Assembly: GCA_015057705.1 (NCBI GenBank)
Contig: SVDU01000024.1
Location: forward strand, 1 to 64,000
Length of the DNA stretch: 64,000 nucleotides
Reading direction: 5' to 3'
Origin: Paenibacillaceae bacterium
Lineage (GTDB): Bacteria; Bacillota; Clostridia; Lachnospirales; Lachnospiraceae
Shown here: positions 26,334 to 34,213 of the stretch, one piece after another
Position numbering within the stretch: position 1 is the first letter of the stretch
Layout: each line of letters opens with the position of its first letter
Program-made: the position numbers and the translations under genes
The notes under the pieces: model-generated
Databases searched by the model: none
What the model was told of the DNA's origin: nothing
Seen by the model: only the letters and a program-made list of their open reading frames with translations

Positions 26334-27728
26334 TTATTCTTCAGCCAATGCTGCCTTAATCATGATCGCACACTCAATCCGTTTCTTCTGCATCTCGCAG
26401 CCGGTATCATACGCATCCGTAATGCTTCCATGAAAATTATAGGAGTTAGCTGCACAGCCTCCGCTGCAATAAAACCTTGCAAAGCAATCCCGGCATTTGT
26501 CTTTTGCATAAACATTGCAAAGCTTAAATTCATCACGGATCTGTGTGTTTGTCACACCTGTATCTACATTGCCCAGAAGAAATTCCTCTTCTCCGACAAA
26601 TTGGTGGCATGGATAGAAATCACCCCATGGCGTAACCGCCAGATACTCGGTCCCTGAACCGCAGCCAGACAATCTCTTTGCCACACAGGGTCCCTGAGTC
26701 AGATCAATATTAAAGTGGAAGAAATTAAATCCTCTTCCTTCCTTCTGTCTCTTAATATACTCAACAGCCAGCTTATCATACTCATCTAAAATAGCCGGAA
26801 TATCTTCCTGTCTGATGGAATAATCCTCTTCTTCCTGAGCAACAACCGGTTCAATGGACATGCTTTCAAACCCAAGATCTGCAAACTCCAGAACATCATT
26901 TGAGAAATCCATATTATTCCGTGTAAACGTACCCCGGATATAATAATCCTTTTCCCCTCTCAGTTTTGCGAACTTCTGAAATTTCGGAACGATCAGCTCA
27001 TAGCTTCCCTTCCCATTCCGAAACGGCCTCATCTGATCATTGACTTCCTTCCGTCCATCAAGACTTAACACCACATTGCTCATTTCCCGATTGCAGTATT
27101 CCATAATCTCATCATTCAAAAGAACACCATTGGTAGTCATGGTAAAACGAAAATTCTTATTATATTCTTTCTCTTTTGAGCGTCCGTATTCAACAAGTTG
27201 TTTTACAACGTCCCAGTTCATCAACGGTTCGCCGCCAAAAAAGTCCACTTCCAGATTCTTACGGTTGCCGGAATTGGAAATCAGAAAATCCAGTGCCTTC
27301 TTACCAACCTCAAAAGACATCAGTGCACGGCGTCCATGATACTCCCCTTCTTCCGCAAAGCAGTACTTGCATGCAAGGTTGCAGTCATGAGCAATATGTA
27401 AGCAAAGAGCCTTCACAACGGTCTTTCTCTTTTTAAAATCAACCACATAATCATGGTAAATATCCTTGGTAAACAGTTCCCCTTCATCGATCAGAAACTG
27501 AATTTCTTCCAGAGCTTCTCTTACCTCAGTCTCTTCATAAGTACCTGAAAGTTCCAAAAGCACCTTCTCTTTTGCTTCCTTTGGAAGCGCTGCGGCCTTT
27601 TCCATATCCGGCACCAGCGGTGCTGCAATCTTTACAGCATCATACATAACCGGATCAACCGAATGAACAGACCCGCTGTTGACATCCATAATAATATGGA
27701 AGCCATTATTAATATATTGATGGATCAC
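26334..27728 (-). CDS. scfB: SCIFF radical SAM maturase
   Basis: A 464-residue radical SAM/SPASM enzyme that installs thioether cross-links between Cys and other residues of the six-cysteine SCIFF peptide (ranthipeptide class). Radical SAM cluster motif in HIAHDCNLACKYCFAEEGEY (about residue 110), preceded by a RiPP-recognition-like N-terminal domain (1-95, GFHIIMDVNSGSVHSVDPVM). C-terminal SPASM cysteines run from PCHQF through CNVYAKDKCRDCFARFYCSG. Twins of this gene always sit beside scfA, as here. It begins 128 nt after the peptide gene, with a stable stem-loop between. Confidence 0.95.
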   Translation of the reverse strand: MIHQYINNGFHIIMDVNSGSVHSVDPVMYDAVKIAAPLVPDMEKAAALPKEAKEKVLLELSGTYEETEVREALEEIQFLIDEGELFTKDIYHDYVVDFKKRKTVVKALCLHIAHDCNLACKYCFAEEGEYHGRRALMSFEVGKKALDFLISNSGNRKNLEVDFFGGEPLMNWDVVKQLVEYGRSKEKEYNKNFRFTMTTNGVLLNDEIMEYCNREMSNVVLSLDGRKEVNDQMRPFRNGKGSYELIVPKFQKFAKLRGEKDYYIRGTFTRNNMDFSNDVLEFADLGFESMSIEPVVAQEEEDYSIRQEDIPAILDEYDKLAVEYIKRQKEGRGFNFFHFNIDLTQGPCVAKRLSGCGSGTEYLAVTPWGDFYPCHQFVGEEEFLLGNVDTGVTNTQIRDEFKLCNVYAKDKCRDCFARFYCSGGCAANSYNFHGSITDAYDTGCEMQKKRIECAIMIKAALAEE

Positions 27729-27788
27729 TTGTATTCTCCTTAATTAAGATTTAAACCCGTAATCATATTTAGCAGACAAGCGAAGCAA

Positions 27789-27814
27789 CCCCTACCGTCT
27801 AACGACCGTAGGGG
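27789..27814 (-). promoter_or_regulatory. Stem-loop between scfA and scfB
   Basis: CCCCTACCGTC (27789-27799) pairs with GACCGTAGGGG (27804-27814), ten of eleven positions, across a TAAC loop. No T-run follows on the minus strand, so rather than a full terminator it may be a partial attenuator or an RNA-stabilising/processing hairpin that lets the peptide be made in excess over its maturase. Confidence 0.65.
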
Positions 27815-27856
27815 CATGTGCTTATCTGCCTTATGGCTGTACTATACAGTTTTATA

Positions 27857-28003
27857 CTAGCGATTGCTGTTCTCGCAGCTCTGGTTACCTACTGTACAGG
27901 ATGTTTTGCAAGCTGACTGACAGGAAGTCTGGCACTCACCGCAGCCGCCTTTTTTCATAGATTCTTTTAATGTACTGGAACTTAATGTTTTTACGTGTTT
28001 CAT
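27857..28003 (-). CDS. scfA: SCIFF ranthipeptide precursor
   Basis: A 48-residue precursor: leader MKHVKTLSSSTLKESMKKGG and a core with six cysteines (CGECQTSCQSACKTSC then GNQSC), the diagnostic six-Cys-in-forty-five pattern that is nearly invariant across Clostridia. ScfB forms thioether bridges in it. The ATG at 28003 has a perfect AGGAGGTG 8 nt upstream; the longer frame upstream is not conserved. It is the first gene after a strong promoter. The ending SCENSNR is slightly longer than the shortest family members. The mature peptide's role is thought to be signalling or quorum-type control, not antibacterial, but this is unsettled. Confidence 0.97.
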   Translation of the reverse strand: MKHVKTLSSSTLKESMKKGGCGECQTSCQSACKTSCTVGNQSCENSNR

Positions 28004-28039
28004 AAACTTACACCTCCTGTATTTGCCTAATTCTTTGAG

Positions 28040-28068
28040 ATTATACCACATGTTTTTAACCAGTGCAA
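28040..28068 (-). promoter_or_regulatory. scfA promoter
   Basis: Minus strand: TTGCAC (28063-28068), 17-nt spacer, extended -10 TGGTATAAT with TATAAT at 28040-28045. A near-consensus sigma-A promoter about 36 nt before the scfA start. Confidence 0.8.
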
Positions 28069-28119
28069 GATGAATTGCCCCCTCAGGGAAATGGCGAAAC
28101 ATTTTTTTCAACCGCCAAT

Positions 28120-28154
28120 ATATTCGAATATCCTCCCTGATGGACGAATATACT
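28120..28154. promoter_or_regulatory. Palindrome ATATTCGAATAT in the scfA/TIGR04086 gap
   Basis: A perfect 12-bp palindrome (28120-28131) is followed 20 nt later by a half-site CGAATATA (28145-28152) that overlaps a TATACT (28149-28154), a likely -10 for the plus-strand membrane protein gene. It may be a regulator site; AT-rich palindromes of this length can also be fortuitous. Confidence 0.4.
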
Positions 28155-28186
28155 GAACCAGAAGACAAGACATAAGGAGAAAAAAC

Positions 28187-28546
28187 ATGGAAAAATCAAA
28201 GCTTCAGGTCACACTTAGAAATCTGCTTGTCACCTACATACTGACCGGAGTCCTGCTGGTGATCCTGGCCTTAGCGCTTTATAGATTCCGGCTGAAGGAA
28301 GGTCAGATCCGGCTGGGTGTCAATGCAGTATACGTAATCACCTGTCTCTTTGGAGGGATTCTCATGGGGAAGAGCATAAAGCAGAGGAGATTCTTCTGGG
28401 GCCTGTTACTGGGTCTTTTGTATTTCCTTGTGCTGCTGGCAGTTTCCTTTATGCTGAACAGAGGGATTAACGGGTCGATGAATCAGATACTGACTACTAT
28501 GGCGATCTGCGTAGCTAGTGGGACTGCGGGGGGGATGCTTAGTTAG
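28187..28546 (+). CDS. TIGR04086-like membrane protein
   Basis: A 119-residue protein with four hydrophobic segments: VTYILTGVLLVILALALY, GVNAVYVITCLFGGILMG, FFWGLLLGLLYFLVLLAVSF and ILTTMAICVASGTAGGML. The basic loop MGKSIKQRRFF separates the second and third. It matches the TIGR04086 pattern, whose members often neighbour SCIFF genes in Clostridia; that association is from memory and not checked. Divergent from scfA, with AAGGAG 7 nt before the ATG. Function unknown; a role in SCIFF export or sensing is possible by context only. Downstream lies the palindrome-rich gap. Confidence 0.8.
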   Translation: MEKSKLQVTLRNLLVTYILTGVLLVILALALYRFRLKEGQIRLGVNAVYVITCLFGGILMGKSIKQRRFFWGLLLGLLYFLVLLAVSFMLNRGINGSMNQILTTMAICVASGTAGGMLS

Positions 28547-28589
28547 TGGGGGACGGTTGAGAGATGGATGGGTCATGGGGGGGCTGGCG

Positions 28590-28837
28590 GAAAATGAGGA
28601 GTCCGGTCCCCGGATACGCTCATGGTTTCGGGCGGGATAGGTGTAAGGGTGAGAAAGCACAAAAATAAGGGCATCGGCACCATTCGTCAGGTTTTCCTGA
28701 TGAAAACCCGACTCAGGGCGCCTAAAAAACGGACTTTGTGAGTCCGTTTTTTGTCCTCATTTTTGCACTTCCTCTCCCTAACACCTATCGACGCCCTCCA
28801 CAAATCGCTGTATCCGGGGACCGGACTCCTCATTTTC
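28590..28837. repeat. Large imperfect palindromic element 1
   Basis: The outer arms are a perfect 28-nt inverted repeat (28590-28617 with 28810-28837). Pairing resumes inward: GATAGGTGT (28636-28644) with ACACCTATC (28781-28789), AGGG/CCCT, GAG/CTC, and CAAAAAT (28660-28666) with ATTTTTG (28759-28765). The centre holds two hairpins: GTCAGGTTTTC/GAAAACCCGAC (28686-28712, one mismatch) and a terminator-like stem at 28724-28752. RNA from either strand would fold as a ~90-bp rod topped by two hairpins. There is no gene inside. It may be a MITE-like element or a structured intergenic RNA. Confidence 0.8.
28724..28752. terminator. Perfect hairpin with A/T flanks inside palindrome 1
   Basis: AAAAAACGGACT (28724-28735), 5-nt loop, AGTCCGTTTTTT (28741-28752). 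It would terminate transcription from both sides, including read-through from the TIGR04086-like gene. Confidence 0.85.
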
Positions 28838-28970
28838 TGTTCAACATTGATTCTCCATCTGGGAAAAAGCGTCGCGGACGAAACGTTATAATAAGCATAT
28901 TTACTTCGTTAAAATGGAATACGTGGAGGAGGTTTGATTTCCAGAGGGGCCTGAGGCGTCGCTGGAAAGA

Positions 28971-29204
28971 GGACAGACCAAGAGGGGCTGAGACGGTTTG
29001 GAGGCGGGGTTAGAACTTCTTAGGCCGGAGAGGTGCAAAAAACATGGGCGGAAATTGGCTTCAAAGCCAATTTCCGAGGAAACCCTGAACGCGAATTTCT
29101 TTCAGAAATTCGGGTGAAGTGTTTCCGATCCCATGTTTTTTGTGCCTGTCCGGTCTTAGAAGTTCTCCCGCTGAAACTCCGTCTCAGCCCCTCTTGGTCT
29201 GTCC
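28971..29204. repeat. Large imperfect palindromic element 2
   Basis: Outer arms are a perfect 26-nt inverted repeat (28971-28996 with 29179-29204). Further inward AGAACTTCT, CCGGA and CAAAAAACATGGG on the left pair with the right side. Two hairpins crown it: CGGAAATTGGCTT/AAGCCAATTTCCG (29049-29076, perfect 13 bp) and CGAATTTCT/AGAAATTCG (29092-29112, perfect 9 bp). The right arm covers the last seven codons and stop of the CNNM/CBS gene. The layout copies element 1, and both have a TCAGGG linker between the crown hairpins when element 2 is read on the minus strand. Gap 28838-28970 shows nothing recognisable. Confidence 0.8.
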
Positions 29205-30470
29205 TGTTTCTTCAACCCCCAGATACATTCTCACTTTATCAATTCGGTTTTTATCCAAGGCTTCTACTACCAGCCTGATATCACCGTAAATCACTTCTTC
29301 TCCCTGCTCGGGAAGACGGTCTAAGAGTCCGATGATTAAGCCGGCTATAGAATCGTAGTCCTCTGATTCCAGTTCCAGACCAAGTCTGTCATTTAGATCG
29401 TCTAGCTTCATGGAGCCTTCCACAAGGTATTCCTGAGGGGCTACTTCTACCAGCTCGTTCTCTTCGTCTTCATCATATTCGTCCCGGATCTCTCCTACAA
29501 TCTCCTCCAGTAAATCTTCCAGAGTGATCATGCCGGCTGTCGCTCCGTATTCGTCCAGGACAATAACTACGTTGTTGCAGGTCTGGCGCATCTCTATCAT
29601 GAGTTCAGCCGTTTTCTTGTACTCATATGTATAGAGGGGCTCTCTTAGGAAATCACGGATGTTGAAATCGGTGCTGTTATCGGTTAAAAGAAGGTCTTTC
29701 ATGTTGATGATTCCAATTACATTGTCATTGATTTCTTCATATACAGGAATTCTGGTATACATCTCCTCGCGGAAAATATCAATCAGCTCTTCGTATGTGG
29801 CATTCACATATACTAATGTCATGTCAATACGGGGTATCATGATGTCCCTGGCTACGGAATCACCGAAATCAAATACATTGTTAATCATCTTTCTTTCTTC
29901 TGATTCAATTACGCCCTCTTCATGGCTTACATCTACAATGGTTCTTAGTTCATCTTCTGTAATGGAATCCTGCTTTTTGTTGGGATTTACGTGGATGAAA
30001 CGCAAAAAGCTGGAGGAGAGGATGTGCACCACATAGATGACTGGTGTCATGATTGTCATAAATGCGTAGATAAATTTTGCATACTTTAATGAAATTGTTT
30101 CGGAATATAAGGTAGATATGGTTTTAGGGGAAATTTCACCGAAAACCAGAATTACAAGCGTCAGAATGCCGGTCCCAATACTGATTGCCTTATTACCCCA
30201 GATACTCATGACCAGCGTAGTGGACATGGATGAGGCGGTTAGGTTAACCACATTGTTCCCTACAAGAATCGCGCTGAGCATCTTGCCCTGGTTTTCCAGT
30301 ATCTTTGTAAGCGTGATGGCATTCTTGTTGCCTGCTTCTGCCAGTGTTCTGACCCTGATCCGGTTCACCGTCGTAAGTGCTGTCTCTGCGGATGAGAAAA
30401 ATGCTGATAATGAAACTAATAAAACTAACATAAGCAACTGTATATAGTCACTCGAATCCAAAAAAATCAA
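29184..30470 (-). CDS. CNNM/CBS-domain membrane protein (CorC/HlyC type)
   Basis: A 428-residue protein of the family often called hemolysin C, now linked to Mg2+/cation transport. Order: DUF21/CNNM transmembrane domain (about 5-190, SAFFSSAETALTTVNRIRVR, LVFGEISPKTISTLYSETIS), two CBS domains (about 205-325, VARDIMIPRIDMTLVYVNA and VIGIINMKDLLLTDN, then DEYGATAGMITLEDLLEEIVG), and a C-terminal CorC_HlyC domain (about 340-420, DLNDRLGLELESEDYDSIAG). The last residues GQTKRG and the stop codon lie inside palindromic element 2, so the tail may have been altered by it. Single-gene unit, followed upstream by the lspA terminator. Confidence 0.93.
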   Translation of the reverse strand: MIFLDSSDYIQLLMLVLLVSLSAFFSSAETALTTVNRIRVRTLAEAGNKNAITLTKILENQGKMLSAILVGNNVVNLTASSMSTTLVMSIWGNKAISIGTGILTLVILVFGEISPKTISTLYSETISLKYAKFIYAFMTIMTPVIYVVHILSSSFLRFIHVNPNKKQDSITEDELRTIVDVSHEEGVIESEERKMINNVFDFGDSVARDIMIPRIDMTLVYVNATYEELIDIFREEMYTRIPVYEEINDNVIGIINMKDLLLTDNSTDFNIRDFLREPLYTYEYKKTAELMIEMRQTCNNVVIVLDEYGATAGMITLEDLLEEIVGEIRDEYDEDEENELVEVAPQEYLVEGSMKLDDLNDRLGLELESEDYDSIAGLIIGLLDRLPEQGEEVIYGDIRLVVEALDKNRIDKVRMYLGVEETGQTKRG

Positions 30471-30509
30471 CTCCTGTTTTTTTATATTTTACGAATGATT
30501 GTACAATAG

Positions 30510-30542
30510 AAAAACGGCTGTGTCAAGAAGACAGCCGTTTTT
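30510..30542. terminator. Terminator between lspA and the CNNM/CBS gene
   Basis: AAAAACGGCTGT (30510-30521) and ACAGCCGTTTTT (30531-30542), perfect 12 bp with a 9-nt loop. On the minus strand it ends the lspA transcript. Confidence 0.88.
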
Positions 30543-30547
30543 TTAGT

Positions 30548-31015
30548 TTAGCGTTCTTTGAATGCACGTATGGTTTCAATGATGATGATGAGGCCAGCGC
30601 CCAGAAAGATGAAGAAATCACCCAGGTTAAAGACCACTTTTTTCAGTTTTCCGTATTGAATGCTGAAATAGTCTACTACGTAATGGCGGACCAGACGGTC
30701 GTACAGATTGCTGACCGCTCCTCCAAGGGCTATGGAGAAGGCAAGCTTTTCAGCTGTTTTTCCTTTGCTTTTTAATAGACATGCTAACATTCCTCCGATG
30801 AAGGAGGCAACTGCCAGGGGAATCATGGAAACAAGTTCCGGGTGGTCTTTTAAATAGCCAAAGGAAAAGCCGGGATTGTGATTCTTGTATAAAAGGATCT
30901 TACCTCCGCTTTTCTGTAATTCTTTGGGGAAGTCTGATTCGTTTTGCTGTTCTATGGCCTGCTTGATGAATAAGTCGAGAGCCGCAAGGATACCTATGAT
31001 AACGATATATAGCAT
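30548..31015 (-). CDS. lspA: Lipoprotein signal peptidase
   Basis: Aspartic membrane protease that cleaves signal peptides from prolipoproteins. The 155-residue protein has four membrane segments and both catalytic motifs: AVSNLYDRLVRHYVVDYF (NxxDR) and VFNLGDFFIFLGAGLII (FNxxD). The early D-L-F-I-K-Q motif (ALDLFIKQAIEQQ) is also family-typical. It follows the clpX-type gene by 18 nt and ends at a strong terminator. No rluD-type gene follows, unlike many Firmicutes. Confidence 0.92.
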   Translation of the reverse strand: MLYIVIIGILAALDLFIKQAIEQQNESDFPKELQKSGGKILLYKNHNPGFSFGYLKDHPELVSMIPLAVASFIGGMLACLLKSKGKTAEKLAFSIALGGAVSNLYDRLVRHYVVDYFSIQYGKLKKVVFNLGDFFIFLGAGLIIIIETIRAFKER

Positions 31016-31033
31016 GTTTCACTCTCCTTTCTT

Positions 31034-32464
31034 CTATCCTCTCATCTGGATGAGAGGGCCTCCGTTTTTGTCTAGGTAAGCTCTGGTGATGATGACGGAA
31101 CCGATGTTTGGGTCTTTGGGAATCTCATACATAATGTCCAGCATGAAGCTCTCTATGATGGCACGGAGGGCTCTTGCACCGGTCTTTTTTTTCAGTGCCT
31201 CCTCGGCAATCCATTCCAGGGCTTCGTCTTCAAATACCAGTTTTACTTCGTCCAGCTCTAAAAGCTTCTGGTACTGTTTTAATATGGCATTCCTTGGCTC
31301 GTTTAATACCCGGACTAATAGTTCTTTGGTTAAGGTCTCCAGGGTGACTGTGATGGGGAGTCGTCCGAGAAATTCGGGTATCATTCCGAATTTTTTTAGG
31401 TCTTCGTTGGTTACACGGGAGAGTATGTTGGCATCCTTGTCGTATTTGTCTTTTAATTCGGAGGAAAATCCTATGGAGGTCTTTTCTTTGAGACGCTCTT
31501 TGATGATATCTTCCAGATCAGGGAAGGCACCGCCGCAGATGAACAGGATGTTCTCGGTGCGTACGGTTGTCATGGGGGTCATGGCATTCTTCTGGTTTGC
31601 GCCTACAGGAACTTCTACAGTGCTTCCTTCCAGTAGCTTTAATAGTTCCTGCTGAACGGACTCGCCGCTTACATCTCTGCTGCTGGTGTTCTTCTTTTTT
31701 GCTATTTTGTCAATTTCATCGATGAAGATGATTCCACGTTCTGCCCGCTCTACATCGTTGTCTGCGGCAGAAAGAAGCTTTGATACCACGCTTTCAATGT
31801 CATCGCCGATGTATCCGGCCTCTGTTAAGGAGGTGGCATCTGCGATTGCAAGGGGGACATCCAGGAGTCTGGCCAGTGTCTTTACCAGATAGGTCTTGCC
31901 GCTGCCGGTTGGCCCGATCATGAGAATGTTGGATTTCTCTATTTGGACGGCATCTTCGACGTTTTGCGCTGTGTCTGCTAAGTATACCCGCTTATAGTGA
32001 TTGTAGACCGCTACGGATATGGCTTTTTTCGCCTGCTCCTGGCCGATGATGTATTCGTCAAGCTTCTGACGAACGGTATGAGGGGCTGGGATGTCTTTTC
32101 GCTCCAGCTGTTTTTTTGGCTCTTTGTCGGATCTCTTTTTGATTTTTTGTTTTTTGGGGATCTCCAGATCTTTGTTTAGGCTTCCCAGATCGTTGAGGTT
32201 TAAGTTCATGTAGGGCATTCCGGGAAGCTTGCTTAGGTCAAGACCTCCCTGAGTGACGGAATCAAAGGCTTTCTGCATACAATCGTGGCATAAGTTCATG
32301 CCTCCTGGCATGGATACCATGGATCCTGCCTTGCTTTCTGGTCTGCGGCATACGTAACATATTTTTTCGTATTCTGATTCGTCATCTTTTTTTTCTTTAT
32401 CAATATCAGAGTTTTGGATCTTATCGTCTTCCATCTTCTCCTCCAGAAAATCTTTATCGTTCAA
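31034..32464 (-). CDS. ClpX-type AAA+ unfoldase, divergent zinc-domain form
   Basis: A 476-residue AAA+ unfoldase of the ClpX family. A 30-residue acidic N-terminal extension precedes a C4 zinc domain (ICYVCRRPE and NLCHDCMQKAF), then a Lys-rich linker with the run LPGMPYMNLNLNDLGSLN not found in housekeeping ClpX. Walker A MIGPTGSGKTYLVKTLA, pore loop GYIGDDIE, Walker B IIFIDEIDKIA, the ClpP-docking IGF (SIGFSSELKD), and sensor 2 GARALRAIIES are intact, so ClpP partnership is likely. TTG at 32464 is chosen because AAAGGAG lies 8 nt before it. It is with lspA, not with tig-clpP, so it may be a second ClpX. Confidence 0.85.
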   Translation of the reverse strand: MNDKDFLEEKMEDDKIQNSDIDKEKKDDESEYEKICYVCRRPESKAGSMVSMPGGMNLCHDCMQKAFDSVTQGGLDLSKLPGMPYMNLNLNDLGSLNKDLEIPKKQKIKKRSDKEPKKQLERKDIPAPHTVRQKLDEYIIGQEQAKKAISVAVYNHYKRVYLADTAQNVEDAVQIEKSNILMIGPTGSGKTYLVKTLARLLDVPLAIADATSLTEAGYIGDDIESVVSKLLSAADNDVERAERGIIFIDEIDKIAKKKNTSSRDVSGESVQQELLKLLEGSTVEVPVGANQKNAMTPMTTVRTENILFICGGAFPDLEDIIKERLKEKTSIGFSSELKDKYDKDANILSRVTNEDLKKFGMIPEFLGRLPITVTLETLTKELLVRVLNEPRNAILKQYQKLLELDEVKLVFEDEALEWIAEEALKKKTGARALRAIIESFMLDIMYEIPKDPNIGSVIITRAYLDKNGGPLIQMRG

Positions 32465-32574
32465 AGTATAATCTCCTTTTGTCTGTAATTCTATACTGTA
32501 TATCAGATTATTATAAAGCATTTAAAAGAGTCGTACAAGAGGAGACAGACAGTTTAGAGTTTTTTAATGAAATG

Positions 32575-32611
32575 GAAAAACTCCCGGAATTCCTCTGAGG
32601 ATTCCGGGAGT
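32575..32611 (-). terminator. Terminator of htrA
   Basis: ACTCCCGGAAT / ATTCCGGGAGT stem (32580-32590 with 32601-32611) and a TTTTTCC tail on the minus strand. Confidence 0.88.
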
Positions 32612-32625
32612 CTGATTTTTATCTG

Positions 32626-34041
32626 TTATTGCTGATTGGTGTCTGCTGGCTTTTTGCCAAGGGTGATGTCAACGTTACGTTCTACATACTGGCCGTTTTC
32701 AAGGGACTGTACAGTCAGAGATACTTTTGTTCCTCCTGCATAGTATTTGAGCATGCTTGTTAAGTCATCATAGGTTTTGATTCCCTGTCCGTCGAATTTG
32801 GTGATGATGTCTTTTTCACGAAGATCTGACTGGGAAGCCGCTCCGCCTTCTACAATTTTGTAGATAAATACACCCTGAGGCATACCTAGCTGCTGGCTGG
32901 TGGTGGAGTCAATGTTTTTGCACTGGATTCCTAAATAACCCTGATCATTGTCTGCAACCTGGGTTCTGGTCTTCTTGGTTATGAGACCGTCTATGATTGT
33001 CTGGGCTTTGGAGATCGGAATGGCGTATCCCATACCTTCTACTTCTGTGGAGGAATATTTGGCTGAGTTAATGCCGATTACTTCTCCCTGCATATTTAAA
33101 AGTGCGCCGCCGCTGTTACCTGGGTTAATGGCTGCATCGGTCTGAAGCAGATCACGGTTTGTTCCGTCTTCTGTCTGTACAGCACGGTCAAGTGCACTGA
33201 TATAACCTACTGTTACGGACTGACCGTATCCAAGTGCATTACCGATGGCAATAACGCCCTGACCTACTTTTAATGTTTCGGATTTTCCAAGTGAGGCAAT
33301 GGCTATTTTGGATAATGTGTCAGAGGAGATATTTTTTAATGGAACTGCTATCACTGCTAAGTCACTGTCTGCGTCGGTTCCTTTAATGGCTGCATCTACG
33401 GCTGTCTGGTCAATAAAGGTAACTTTTAACTCCTTGGCTCCCTGAACTACGTGGTTGTTGGTGACAATTAAAAGCTCATCGTCGTTTTTGCCAACAACGA
33501 TTCCGGAACCGCTTCCTTCTCCTTCCTGCTGCATGGGGCCAAACCATGTCTGGCTTTCATAGACCACCTTGCTAGTAATGGCAACTACCGATGGCATTGC
33601 TTTGTCAACGATAGGAGAGACGTCATTGATTGTGGAAATACTGGAGGTATTGGAAGCGGGAAGTGAGTTGTTTGCTGGTGTTGTGGGGAGGGTTTCCGCA
33701 CGGCTTATCTCTACTGATTTAATTTGAGCATAGGAGCCTGCTGCCCAGTTGATTCCAACAATGGTACTGCCGGCAACGATTCCAAAGACCAGGGCACTTC
33801 CTACAACTGCTGCTGCTTTTTTTCCAAAACTGCCTTTTTTCCGTTTCTTCCCTTCTTCCTCGTAAGGGTTCTGATCCGGTGTTCTCTGATAACGGTATTC
33901 CTGATAATGGGGAATGGTGTTCTGAGACTGTTCCTTTTCCGGTTCCGGATCTCTCATTATAAAATTGGTTGTTACGGCTTCTTCTTTATTGGCTTCCGGG
34001 TTTACCCGGCCTGTTTCAATATTGTCATTTTCGTCATACAT
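32626..34041 (-). CDS. htrA: HtrA/DegP-family membrane serine protease
   Basis: A membrane-anchored quality-control protease of 471 residues. The cytoplasmic N-terminus (1-70, charged) leads to a membrane anchor (KKAAAVVGSALVFGIVAGSTIVG), an extracytoplasmic linker rich in T/N/S, then the trypsin-like domain with the triad His (VTNNHVVQGA), Asp (DADSDLAVIAV) and Ser (INPGNSGGALLN). One PDZ domain follows (about 375-460, GYLGIQCKNIDSTTSQQLGM). AAAGGAG 7 nt before ATG. Own promoter region of ~100 nt; its transcript ends at a strong hairpin. Degrades misfolded exported proteins. Confidence 0.94.
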   Translation of the reverse strand: MYDENDNIETGRVNPEANKEEAVTTNFIMRDPEPEKEQSQNTIPHYQEYRYQRTPDQNPYEEEGKKRKKGSFGKKAAAVVGSALVFGIVAGSTIVGINWAAGSYAQIKSVEISRAETLPTTPANNSLPASNTSSISTINDVSPIVDKAMPSVVAITSKVVYESQTWFGPMQQEGEGSGSGIVVGKNDDELLIVTNNHVVQGAKELKVTFIDQTAVDAAIKGTDADSDLAVIAVPLKNISSDTLSKIAIASLGKSETLKVGQGVIAIGNALGYGQSVTVGYISALDRAVQTEDGTNRDLLQTDAAINPGNSGGALLNMQGEVIGINSAKYSSTEVEGMGYAIPISKAQTIIDGLITKKTRTQVADNDQGYLGIQCKNIDSTTSQQLGMPQGVFIYKIVEGGAASQSDLREKDIITKFDGQGIKTYDDLTSMLKYYAGGTKVSLTVQSLENGQYVERNVDITLGKKPADTNQQ

Positions 34042-34144
34042 AACATCAATCTCCTTTCATGTATGTTTGTTATCTCATCTGATAAACAAAGTCTACCAAT
34101 GAAATGTGACCATTCTGTGATAAATCTATATTGAATATGTGAAT

Positions 34145-34197
34145 TGAAAAAATCCCTGCAAAAAGAGCCTTGTTGCAAAGCGCAGTGTGCAGGGATT
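34145..34197 (-). terminator. Terminator of the glycan operon
   Basis: On the minus strand AATCCCTGC (34189-34197 complement) and GCAGGGATT with a ~29-nt inner region, followed by TTTTTTC. It ends the nine-gene glycan transcript after the LCP gene. Confidence 0.8.
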
Positions 34198-34213
34198 GGT
34201 TTATATTTTAAAT

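Noticed and set aside
27789-27814. Calling the scfA-scfB stem-loop a full terminator
   Set aside because: There is no T-run after the stem on the transcribed strand.
28738-29013. 91-codon plus-strand frame
   Set aside because: It crosses the end of palindrome 1 and the start of palindrome 2, has no ribosome site, and reads as low-complexity Arg/Phe-rich sequence.
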